NCBI GenBank assembly: GCA_028708055.1 | Contig: JAQVZT010000139.1 | Span: 1-6,639, forward strand | Direction of reading: 5' to 3' | Length of the DNA: 6,639 bases | Source of the DNA: Methanothrix sp. | GTDB taxonomy: Archaea > Halobacteriota > Methanosarcinia > Methanotrichales > Methanotrichaceae | Shown: positions 1-5,650 of the stretch, piece after piece | How positions within the stretch are numbered: the first letter of the stretch is position 1 | Layout of the letters: the number at the start of each line of letters is the position of its first letter | Notes under the pieces: generated by a model | The model's database searches: none | Told to the model about the DNA's origin: nothing | What the model saw: the letters and a program-made list of their open reading frames with translations, nothing else | Made by a program: the position numbers and the translations under genes

Positions 1-1245
1 TGGGTGGTTACAGGCTTTTTGCTATCCGCAGCCATCTTTGTCGTGCCGTTTGGCCGGATAGCCGATATGTTCGGGAGAAAAAAGATATTCGTAACCGGCA
101 TGTCTATTATCATCGTATCCTCGATTTTATGCAGCGCATCCACCTCGATAGAGATGCTAATTGCCTCTCGCGTGGTTGAGGGGCTGGGCAGCGCCATGAT
201 CTTTGGAACGGGAATCGCTATCATAACGGCGGTATTTCCTGCGAGCGAAAGGGGTCGCGTTCTGGGAATCAATGTGGCCATAGTGTATCTGGGAGCAAGT
301 ACCGGCCCATTTCTGGGCGGGATCATCACCGAGCATGCCGGATGGAGGTTCATCTATGCTGGCGTTGCTATCCTCGCCGCCCTGGTTGCCGCCCTTGCCC
401 AGAGGTTCATCCGGGAAGAGTGGCGTCCCTGGGAATCGGGAAGCTTCGACTACCTGGGCTCAGCGCTCTACGGAGGGACGCTGTTCTGCCTGATGTACGG
501 GCTTTCCCAGATTCCGGACTGGTCCGGAGCATATCTGCTGATCATCGCCATGGTTCTGATGGCTGCGCTACTGAGCTGGGAAGCTCGCCGTCCAAACCCG
601 GTCATAAAGATCGGCGTCTTCAGGCATAACACCGTCTTTTTATTCTCGAATCTGGCTGCGCTCATCAACTACAGCGCCACATTTGCAGTGGGCTTTTTGC
701 TCAGCCTATTTCTGCAATACCTTAAAGGATACAATCCAGAGACCGCGGGAATGATCCTCATGGCTCAGCCGATCGTCCAGGCGGTCTTTTCTCCCGTCGC
801 CGGTCGTCTATCTGACCGAATCGAGCCCAGGATTGTGGCTTCCGCTGGAATGGGCCTGTGCGTTGTGGGACTCGTGGGTCTTGCCTTCCTCGCGCCTCAG
901 ACCTCGATAGAAACCATTCTGGCGAGCCTTGTACTTCTCGGCCTGGGATTTGCTCTGTTCTCCTCGCCAAACACCAATGCCATCATGAGCTCAGTGGATC
1001 AGAGCGATTATGGCATGGCATCCGGTATGGTAAGCACCATGCGTCTCATCGGCCAGATGATGAGCCTGGGCATAGCCATGCTCATCTTCTCGGTGATCAT
1101 GGGGCATGCGGAGATCGCGCCGGAGCAGCTGGACGAGCTTATGGTCAGCATTAAGGTTGCCTTCGGCATCTTTGCCGGACTGTGTGCTATGGGGACGATA
1201 TTCTCGCTGGCACGGGGGAATCTGGGGAGGGAGGCGTGTCGGTGA
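1..1245 (+). CDS. MFS drug/solute exporter, DHA2 (EmrB/QacA-like) family, 5'-truncated
   Basis: Integral membrane transporter of the major facilitator superfamily, most likely a proton-driven exporter of drugs or other small molecules; the substrate cannot be read from sequence. The frame is open from base 1, where TGG encodes the Trp that precedes the VxTGFLL stretch in DHA2 proteins, so the start and roughly the first 40-50 residues lie outside the window. The GTG at base 4 is an internal valine. Numbering from that Trp: motif A, GRIADMFGRKKIF, at 18-30 between two helices; antiporter motif C, GASTGPFLGG, at 98-107; a second-half motif-A relic, GRLSDRIEPR, at 268-277. About twelve hydrophobic segments are visible, consistent with a 14-helix DHA2 protein missing its first helix or so. 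It ends in TGA in a short basic tail. The next gene is 350 bases away and unrelated. The family call is firm; a physiological role is not claimed. Confidence 0.9.
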   Translation, partial: WVVTGFLLSAAIFVVPFGRIADMFGRKKIFVTGMSIIIVSSILCSASTSIEMLIASRVVEGLGSAMIFGTGIAIITAVFPASERGRVLGINVAIVYLGASTGPFLGGIITEHAGWRFIYAGVAILAALVAALAQRFIREEWRPWESGSFDYLGSALYGGTLFCLMYGLSQIPDWSGAYLLIIAMVLMAALLSWEARRPNPVIKIGVFRHNTVFLFSNLAALINYSATFAVGFLLSLFLQYLKGYNPETAGMILMAQPIVQAVFSPVAGRLSDRIEPRIVASAGMGLCVVGLVGLAFLAPQTSIETILASLVLLGLGFALFSSPNTNAIMSSVDQSDYGMASGMVSTMRLIGQMMSLGIAMLIFSVIMGHAEIAPEQLDELMVSIKVAFGIFAGLCAMGTIFSLARGNLGREACR

Positions 1246-1595
1246 GACTCTATTGGTTCTGCACGAAAGCGACTTATCCTTGCTCCTGAAAGCCTCATGC
1301 TTGAAAAAAGAGATCAATCTGGCGATCTTCATCCATTATTACCTCACTTCGTATACCTTCCTGCAAGAGATGGGCGCAGGGATATCGGCGACTTAAGTTA
1401 AGTGCACGCGGAAGTGGCTGCTAACCATCCTATTGGTCAGATCATGCTGATTGCTGTCTTTTATCAACATCTGTATTTAGAGAAATAAGTTTAGCGCAGA
1501 TAATTGACTTGGCTTCCTTTAAAGCGTCATCCTGTTTTTTATTTGAGCATTGATAGAAAAATATTTATTCTAAATAAGCTTTGCAGGTAGAAAGG
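1246..1595. other. Intergenic region, no gene seen
   Basis: This 350-base stretch holds no convincing gene: open frames crossing it are short, lack family features and mostly run antisense to, or out of frame with, the transporter. It contains a perfect 13-base palindrome (ACTTAAGTTAAGT, 1391-1403, one-base centre) directly followed by GTGCAC. It has a six-T run at 1535-1540 that could terminate upstream transcription. An AT-rich block at about 1557-1577 could include a TATA element for the lectin gene. G+C falls towards the lectin. No tRNA-like cloverleaf was recognised. Confidence 0.6.
1557..1577 (+). promoter_or_regulatory. AT-rich candidate promoter upstream of the lectin gene
   Basis: An A/T-only run with ATTTATTC and TAAATAA elements lies 19-39 bases before the proposed ATG. 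An archaeal TATA box here would place transcription start very near the ATG. A second T/A-rich element at 1535-1544 would allow a leader that includes the AGGT at 1585. Neither matches the archaeal consensus well, so the assignment is tentative. Confidence 0.25.
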
Positions 1596-2132
1596 ATGGG
1601 ATCATTAGTGACAAATAGCCAGTATTACAACATAATCTCGAAGAGCAACAATAAATGCCTCGACATCCCCTCGGAGAACATGGACAAAAATGGTGCTAAG
1701 CTGCAACAGTGGGATTATGGAAACGTAGATAATCAACTGTTTAGGATAATACCAGATGGAGAAAATTATCGCATTATTGCTAAATGCAGCAATAAATGCC
1801 TTGATATCCCCTCGGAGTACATGGAAAAAAATGGTGCTAAGCTGCAACAGTGGGATTGCAATGATGTGGATAATCAACGATTTAAAATTGTTGCTGAAGG
1901 AGAATATTATCGCATTATTGCCATATGCAGCAATAAATGCCTTGACATTCCCTTGGAAAACATCGAAAGAAATGGTGCAAGAGTTCAACAGTGGGACTGC
2001 AATGATGTGGATAATCAATTATTTAAAATAGTCAATCTTTCAAATGGCGTGAGCCTCAAACTGGCATCTAATTTGCCAATAGTCCCGCCATCAGGAAAGA
2101 AGAAACCCGTATTTGACAAAAGAGGATGTTGA
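1596..2132 (+). CDS. Ricin-type beta-trefoil lectin-domain protein (CBM13/RICIN-like), three 47-residue repeats
   Basis: A 178-residue protein that is nearly all one beta-trefoil. Three repeats carry the hallmark QxW (QQW at 37-39, 84-86 and 131-133) and a CLDI strand (21, 68, 115), both spaced exactly 47 residues apart. Repeats two and three have the ricin-like pairing of Cys in CLD with Cys after QQW (C68/C88, C115/C135). In repeat one the second Cys is Tyr41. Such domains usually bind galactose-type or other glycans; the ligand here is unknown. No signal peptide or membrane segment is seen, so it would be cytoplasmic unless secreted atypically, which is odd for a protein with potential disulfides. 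After about residue 147 comes a Pro/Lys-containing tail ending in Cys. ATG 1596 is chosen because AGGT at 1585-1588 lies 7 bases upstream; the in-frame TTG 1581 and GTG 1608 are less likely. G+C is low (20 of 60 bases in 1741-1800 versus 39 of 60 in hemL 4681-4740), suggesting acquisition by transfer. Confidence 0.8.
   Translation: MGSLVTNSQYYNIISKSNNKCLDIPSENMDKNGAKLQQWDYGNVDNQLFRIIPDGENYRIIAKCSNKCLDIPSEYMEKNGAKLQQWDCNDVDNQRFKIVAEGEYYRIIAICSNKCLDIPLENIERNGARVQQWDCNDVDNQLFKIVNLSNGVSLKLASNLPIVPPSGKKKPVFDKRGC
1626..2048 (+). repeat. Three tandem 141-bp repeats encoding the trefoil lobes
   Basis: Units at 1626-1766, 1767-1907 and 1908-2048 align in register with a period of 141 bases (47 codons); the third fades after about 2035. 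Identity is high at the DNA level: units one and two share a perfect 31-base run around the QQW codons (about 1686-1716 and 1827-1857), and units two and three share TGCAATGATGTGGATAATCA. This is more than protein fold conservation alone would require and points to fairly recent internal duplication. Confidence 0.9.
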
Positions 2133-2302
2133 CCATATAGCCTCAGTTGATTCCATGATGGAATTGTGTTCATGCGCAATTCGCTCTCTGATCGCATCTG
2201 TCCCACAATTATTTTTTCAGCGTCGATCCGGAAGTGAACTGCCGCGTTCTTAATGGCAAGAGTGGATTTCCCCGATTGGTCCTATCAGGTCATCGAAGAG
2301 CC
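2133..2302. other. Intergenic region with overlapping inverted repeats and a T6 tract; possible decayed coding sequence
   Basis: No complete gene is supported here. Two inverted repeats lie just after the lectin stop: ATTCCA-TGA-TGGAAT (2150-2164), and GAATTGTG paired with CGCAATTC around a 6-base loop (2161-2182, one G-T wobble). They share bases and so would be mutually exclusive as RNA hairpins. A six-T run at 2212-2217 could act as an archaeal terminator. One + frame is open from 2083 to a TAA at 2251-2253 and may be a frameshifted remnant. A 22-codon ATG frame at 2253-2321 overlaps that stop (TAATG) but has no ribosome-binding site or recognisable family. Confidence 0.45.
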
Positions 2303-2313
2303 TTTATCTTTAT
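2303..2313 (+). promoter_or_regulatory. Possible TATA box of the peroxiredoxin gene
   Basis: TTTATCTTTAT is 30-40 bases before the ATG at 2343. Archaeal start-site spacing would place transcription start near 2330-2335, giving a very short leader. GTGAG at 2332-2336, 6 bases before the ATG, could be a weak ribosome-binding site. Confidence 0.3.
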
Positions 2314-2342
2314 CCGAATGATTATCTCCTTGTGAGCAAGAT

Positions 2343-2813
2343 ATGGTCGAGATTGGTGATGCGGCTCCTCAATTCTGCCTGCCCGGCGCAGATGAGCATG
2401 AAATCTACCTGAAGGACTATCTAGGAAGGTGGTTGGTCCTTTACTTTTATCCCAGGGACAATACCAGTGGCTGCACTAGGGAAGCGGTCGACTTCACAGC
2501 GGCTCTTCCCCTCCTGCACGATCTGGGCGCAGATGTTCTGGGGATCAGTCGCGACTCTCCTGCCAGCCACAGGAAGTTTGCTGAAAAGCACGGCCTTATG
2601 GTTACGCTGGCCAGCGATCAGGACCACAAAGTTACCGAGGCCTATGGTGCCTGGGCTCTTAAGAAGATGTACGGCAAAGAGAGTTATGGCGCCGTACGGT
2701 CAACCTTTCTCATTGATCCTCAGGGAAAGGTCGCCCACATCTGGAAGAAGGTCTCAGTCAAAGGGCATGCGGATGCGGTTGCAAAGAAGCTGGCGGAGCT
2801 GGTGCAGAAATAG
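2343..2813 (+). CDS. bcp: Thiol peroxidase, Bcp/PrxQ-type peroxiredoxin lacking the usual resolving cysteine
   Basis: A cytosolic peroxiredoxin that reduces hydrogen peroxide and organic hydroperoxides with electrons from thioredoxin-like donors. At 156 residues it has the normal Bcp/PrxQ length and is colinear with the family from the first residues (VEIGDAAPQF). The active-site signature PRDNTSGC spans 37-44, with Thr41 and peroxidatic Cys44; the conserved Arg is Arg119 in RSTFLID. In the common two-Cys PrxQ form a resolving Cys sits five residues after the peroxidatic one. Here that position is Val49 (GCTREAV), and the only other Cys is Cys12. It therefore looks like a 1-Cys variant, resolved by another thiol or by Cys12. 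ATG 2343 has GTGAG 6 bases upstream. The gene stands alone between the lectin and larC, with its own spacer on each side. An oxygen-defence role in an anaerobe is inferred from the family. Confidence 0.92.
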   Translation: MVEIGDAAPQFCLPGADEHEIYLKDYLGRWLVLYFYPRDNTSGCTREAVDFTAALPLLHDLGADVLGISRDSPASHRKFAEKHGLMVTLASDQDHKVTEAYGAWALKKMYGKESYGAVRSTFLIDPQGKVAHIWKKVSVKGHADAVAKKLAELVQK

Positions 2814-2823
2814 CTGCAATGGC

Positions 2824-2864
2824 GGATTGGGCTGACGGTCTGCGACCTCTGCCAAAGCCAATCC
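2824..2864 (+). terminator. Inverted repeat after the peroxiredoxin gene, possible terminator or processing hairpin
   Basis: GGATTGGGCT (2824-2833) pairs with AGCCAATCC (2856-2864) with one bulged G and a 22-base loop. It begins 10 bases after the peroxiredoxin stop and is followed at once by TTATTTAA. The long loop makes it a weak intrinsic terminator, and the T-rich part may instead be the larC TATA box. Confidence 0.3.
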
Positions 2865-2872
2865 TTATTTAA
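2865..2872 (+). promoter_or_regulatory. TATA box of larC, implying a leaderless transcript
   Basis: TTATTTAA is centred 26-27 bases before the A of the larC ATG at 2895. Archaeal transcription starts about that far from the TATA centre, so the mRNA should begin at or next to the ATG. The 22 bases between have no GGAGG- or GGTGA-like site, which fits leaderless translation. Confidence 0.5.
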
Positions 2873-2894
2873 GATCGCAGGCAAGCCACCAGCC

Positions 2895-4100
2895 ATGAAA
2901 GTTCTTCTCTTCGATCCTGCAGCTGGCGCTTCCGGCGATATGATCATGGCATCTCTTCTCGATCTGGGAGCGGATCAGGATGCAGCCCGGAAAGCAGTCG
3001 AATCAGTCGGCTGCCATCTGGAGGTCACATCTCAGGAGAAGAGCCACGTCATGGCCTGCCGGGCGCGCGTCATCTCCGACCGCGGGTTTCATTCTCTTAG
3101 CGAAGCAGTGAGCATCCTTAAAAATTCCAGCTTGCGTGGAAAAGCCCTGGATGACGCCCTCTCTGCCCTGAATATCCTGGCAGAAGCAGAGGGCCGGGTG
3201 CATGGCGTTCCCGCGCAGCAGGCTCATTTCCATGAGATCGGGGCACTGGACGCACTGGCGGACATCGCCGGATCCTGCGCGGCGAGGCACAGCCTCTCTG
3301 TGGGGCGCGTTCTATCCAGGACGATATCGGTTGGCGGAGGCTATGTCTCAACGGCACACGGCCTTCTATCTGTGCCCGGTCCTGCGGCAACTGAGATACT
3401 GCGCGGTCACGATATGCTCTGGAAGGGCGGCCCGGTCGAGGAGGAGCTTCTCACGCCGACGGGCGCAGCGTTGCTTGCCGTTCTGGTTGATGAGTTTGTC
3501 AGCAGCATCCCCCCGATCCGGGCGGAGAAGGTGGGCTACGGAGCCGGCAGGAGAGAGCTGGAGCTGCCCAATGTCTTGCGGTCCATGATCGCGGAGACCC
3601 TTCCCGCTCCCCAGGAAGGAATGATGCACAGAGGCCATGGCGATCAGATTGTGCAGCTGGAGACCAACGTAGACGACGTGACCGGAGAGGTTCTGGGCCA
3701 TCTGATTGAGCAGCTCATGCAGGCCGGAGCCCTGGATGTATCCGTCCTGCCTGCCCTGATGAAGAAGGGCCGGGCGGGATCAGTGATCCGGGCGATCTCC
3801 CGGTCGGAGGATATGCAGCACCTCTCCAGATTGATGATCCGGGAGACAGGGTCTCTAGGGGTGCGCATCTTTCCCAGCATTCACCGTCTGGTAGCGGCGC
3901 GGGAGCAAAGGGAGGTTCAGGTCGATATCAACGGCAGAGTCTACAGGGCGCAGGTGAAGGAGAGCCGCCTTGATGGCGAGCTTCTGGGCATCAAGCCCGA
4001 GTATGAAGACTGCCGGAGAATTGCAGGCGAAACGGGCCTTCCGCTCCGCATGGTTATCAAAAAAATTGAAGAGGAGGCTGGGAAGGGTGCAGCTTTATAA
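2895..4100 (+). CDS. larC: LarC, nickel-insertion protein for the NPN (nickel-pincer nucleotide) cofactor
   Basis: LarC is a CTP-dependent cyclometallase that inserts nickel into pyridinium-3,5-bisthiocarboxylic acid mononucleotide, giving the NPN cofactor of lactate racemase and related LarA enzymes. The 401-residue product is full length and colinear with the family (formerly DUF111). Visible are the N-terminal FDPAAGASGDMIMASL (6-21), the His-rich AQQAHFHEIGALDALADIAG (107-126), the SVGGGYVSTAHG segment (145-156), ELLTPTGAALLA (184-195), GYGAGRRELELPNVLR (214-229), and the C-terminal LETNVDDVTGEVLG (255-268), which opens the LarC2-like half. In Lactiplantibacillus plantarum the two halves are joined by programmed frameshifting; here they form one uninterrupted frame. 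ATG 2895 fits the family N-terminus. larC lies 81 bases after the peroxiredoxin with its own TATA box. Neither larA, larB nor larE is in the window, so its client enzyme is unknown. Confidence 0.93.
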   Translation: MKVLLFDPAAGASGDMIMASLLDLGADQDAARKAVESVGCHLEVTSQEKSHVMACRARVISDRGFHSLSEAVSILKNSSLRGKALDDALSALNILAEAEGRVHGVPAQQAHFHEIGALDALADIAGSCAARHSLSVGRVLSRTISVGGGYVSTAHGLLSVPGPAATEILRGHDMLWKGGPVEEELLTPTGAALLAVLVDEFVSSIPPIRAEKVGYGAGRRELELPNVLRSMIAETLPAPQEGMMHRGHGDQIVQLETNVDDVTGEVLGHLIEQLMQAGALDVSVLPALMKKGRAGSVIRAISRSEDMQHLSRLMIRETGSLGVRIFPSIHRLVAAREQREVQVDINGRVYRAQVKESRLDGELLGIKPEYEDCRRIAGETGLPLRMVIKKIEEEAGKGAAL

Positions 4101-4101
4101 T

Positions 4102-4125
4102 TCGTGCCATCCCTCGTGCCATCCC
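4102..4125 (+). repeat. Perfect tandem duplication of a 12-base unit after larC
   Basis: TCGTGCCATCCC occurs at 4102-4113 and again at 4114-4125, beginning one base after the larC stop codon and ending at a T-rich stretch. It is most simply a slippage duplication; no function is evident. Confidence 0.85.
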
Positions 4126-4147
4126 TTTTAACATATTTCTTATTTTA
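4126..4147 (+). terminator. T-rich archaeal-type terminator after larC
   Basis: Several T runs (4126-4129, 4135-4137, 4143-4146) follow the larC stop by about 25 bases on the coding strand. Archaeal RNA polymerase often terminates at such oligo-T stretches without a hairpin. The location between larC and a separately promoted hemL supports this reading. Confidence 0.4.
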
Positions 4148-4309
4148 TAGCTTAGCCGCCCGACCAACCTGCCTCTTCATTTCCTTTAATTTCCATTACA
4201 AACTTATAATACTAATATAGTTAAGGATGTAGTTGATATTATATATACTTTTCGTAAATAATAATAGTAGCAACCTGCCGTTTGCTGGATGGGCCTCTGT
4301 ATATGACGA
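4148..4309. other. AT-rich spacer upstream of the hem operon
   Basis: No gene is seen. The stretch is markedly A/T-rich, especially 4197-4270, and includes TATA-like runs around 4238-4248 (ATTATATATAC) besides the better box at 4310. A short non-coding transcript or a regulatory site is possible, but no recognisable RNA fold or operator stands out. Confidence 0.4.
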
Positions 4310-4317
4310 TTTATAAA
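4310..4317 (+). promoter_or_regulatory. TATA box of the hemL-hemC-cobA operon
   Basis: TTTATAAA is an almost ideal archaeal TATA element. Transcription would start near 4337-4342, leaving a leader of about 40 bases before ATG 4380, with AGGG at 4365-4368 as a possible ribosome-binding site. This placement puts the alternative upstream ATG at 4326 outside the transcript, which decides the hemL start. Confidence 0.6.
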
Positions 4318-4379
4318 GAATACAAATGATATGCTGGCTCGCAAGTTTGATTAATCTGCGCCGCAGGGTATCTCTTCTC

Positions 4380-5648
4380 ATGCAAATTGATTCATCCATC
4401 CGGCTCTTTGATTGCGCCAAAAAGCTGATGCCAGGCGGCGTATCCAGCCCCGTGCGCGCCATCTCCCCCTGCCCATTCTACACTGCCCGGGCAGAGGGCC
4501 CCTATCTCTGGGACGCGGACGGAAATCGGTATATCGATTACTGTCTGGCATACGGTCCCATGATCCTGGGCCACAGCCACCCAGCCATCGCCAGCGCCGC
4601 TGCGGATCAGATGTCCCGCGGCTGGCTCTATGGAACTCCATCCTTGCTGGAGGTTGCGGCGGCGAGGAGAATAAGCCGCATCTACCCGAGCATGGAGATG
4701 CTCCGCTTCGTGAGCACCGGGACCGAGGCCACAATGGCGGCAATTCGCGTCGCCCGCGGCGCAACAGGTCGCGATAAGATCATCAAGATCGAGGGGGGCT
4801 TTCATGGGGCTCATGACAGCGTGCTGGTGAAGGCCGGCTCGGGAGCGACCACGCTGAGCATTCCCGATTCGAAAGGCGTTCCGGCAGACACTGCTAAAAA
4901 CACTCTGCAGGTGCCCTACAATGATCTGGCCGCCCTCGATAAGATTCTATCCAGCTATCCTGACCAGATAGCCTGTTTGATAATAGAACCGGTCCTGGGC
5001 AACATCGGCCCGGTTCTGCCTTTGCCAGGATACCTCGAAGGTGTCCGCCGCCTCACAAAAGAGCACGATGTTCTGCTGATATTCGATGAGGTCATAACCG
5101 GATTCAGGCTCTCTCTGGGCGGGGCGCAGGAGCTTTTTGGTGTCAAGCCTGACCTAACCACCCTTGGCAAGATTATCGGTGGAGGATTTCCGGTGGGCGT
5201 CTTCGGCGGCAGGCGCGACCTGATGGAGCAGGTCGCCCCGGGAGGAGGCATCTACCAGGCAGGAACCTTCAACGGCAGTCCAGTCTCTCTCGCCTGTGGC
5301 ATGGCCACCCTGGATATCCTGGAGAAGGAAAAGACCCTCGACAAGCTGAATTTAGCGGGAAAACAGATGAGGGATGGCTTGCAGGAGATCGTGGACGATC
5401 TGGGACTGGGCTATCATGTGGTGGGCATAGCATCCATGTTCAAGATATTCTTCGGAGAGGAGCCCCATGATTATGCTCAGGCCCTGAAATGCGACAAGAA
5501 CGGCTACCTGGCATTCTTCCGCCGCATGCTCAGCGCAGGCATCTTCCTCACCCCCAGCCAGTACGAAACGGATTTCATTTCCGCATCTCACAGCCAGCAA
5601 GTTATAGAAACCACCCTGGAGGCGGCTCGGACCTGTCTCTCAAGCTGA
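4380..5648 (+). CDS. hemL: Glutamate-1-semialdehyde 2,1-aminomutase
   Basis: A PLP enzyme of the cytosol that converts glutamate-1-semialdehyde to 5-aminolevulinate, the committed precursor of all tetrapyrroles in the C5 pathway. The 422-residue product is a full-length class-III aminotransferase-fold HemL. The N-terminal motif LMPGGVSSPVRAI is at 16-28, and the PLP phosphate-binding STGTEATMAAIRVARG at 112-127. Next comes IFDEVITGFR at 234-243, with Asp236 for the pyridine nitrogen. TLGKIIGGGFPVG at 261-273 has Lys264 as the Schiff-base lysine, and AGTFNGSPVSLACG follows at 294-307. The frame is open from an ATG at 4326, but ATG 4380 starts the protein where HemL family members start, and the TATA box at 4310 predicts a transcript beginning after 4326. 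Its TGA overlaps the hemC start region, so the two are probably translated in a coupled way. hemA and hemB are not in the window. Confidence 0.95.
   Translation: MQIDSSIRLFDCAKKLMPGGVSSPVRAISPCPFYTARAEGPYLWDADGNRYIDYCLAYGPMILGHSHPAIASAAADQMSRGWLYGTPSLLEVAAARRISRIYPSMEMLRFVSTGTEATMAAIRVARGATGRDKIIKIEGGFHGAHDSVLVKAGSGATTLSIPDSKGVPADTAKNTLQVPYNDLAALDKILSSYPDQIACLIIEPVLGNIGPVLPLPGYLEGVRRLTKEHDVLLIFDEVITGFRLSLGGAQELFGVKPDLTTLGKIIGGGFPVGVFGGRRDLMEQVAPGGGIYQAGTFNGSPVSLACGMATLDILEKEKTLDKLNLAGKQMRDGLQEIVDDLGLGYHVVGIASMFKIFFGEEPHDYAQALKCDKNGYLAFFRRMLSAGIFLTPSQYETDFISASHSQQVIETTLEAARTCLSS
5618..5622 (+). promoter_or_regulatory. Candidate hemC ribosome-binding site inside the hemL 3' end
   Basis: GGAGG matches the archaeal anti-Shine-Dalgarno core. 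It is 10 bases before an in-frame CTG (5633), 22 before a CTG overlapping the hemL stop (5645), and 28 before the first canonical GTG (5651). It also reads as ordinary hemL codons (CTG GAG GCG), so it may be coincidental. Confidence 0.4.
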
Positions 5649-5650
5649 CC

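Noticed and set aside
991..1332. Minus-strand frame of 113 codons across the end of the transporter gene
   Set aside because: It lies mostly antisense to transporter codons, with low-complexity His/Arg-rich composition and no plausible promoter.
1581..1595. TTG 1581 as an earlier lectin start
   Set aside because: It would place the AGGT ribosome-binding site inside the gene and adds five residues with no family support; ATG 1596 is well spaced.
1605..2018. 137-codon open frame on the minus strand across the lectin gene
   Set aside because: It is open only because the 141-bp repeats carry the same antisense codons three times. The + frame has an exact beta-trefoil signature and a ribosome-binding site.
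1626..2048. Repeat array considered as CRISPR
   Set aside because: The repeats are contiguous 141-bp units in one reading frame encoding protein lobes, with no short repeats separated by unique spacers.
2015..2206. Minus-strand 63-codon frame covering the lectin tail and spacer
   Set aside because: No motif, start context or family recognised, and it overlaps the real lectin gene; at most part of a decayed sequence.
2253..2321. 22-codon ATG frame between the lectin and peroxiredoxin genes
   Set aside because: No ribosome-binding site, promoter or recognisable family. Its TAATG overlap with another frame's stop is intriguing but insufficient.
4326..4379. Upstream ATG adding 18 residues to HemL
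   Set aside because: The added residues do not match the HemL N-terminus, and the TTTATAAA box at 4310 predicts transcription starting downstream of this ATG.
5489..5632. ATG 5489 as the hemC start
   Set aside because: The resulting 48 or so extra residues are an out-of-frame reading of hemL, rich in Pro, His and Arg, and not HemC-like.
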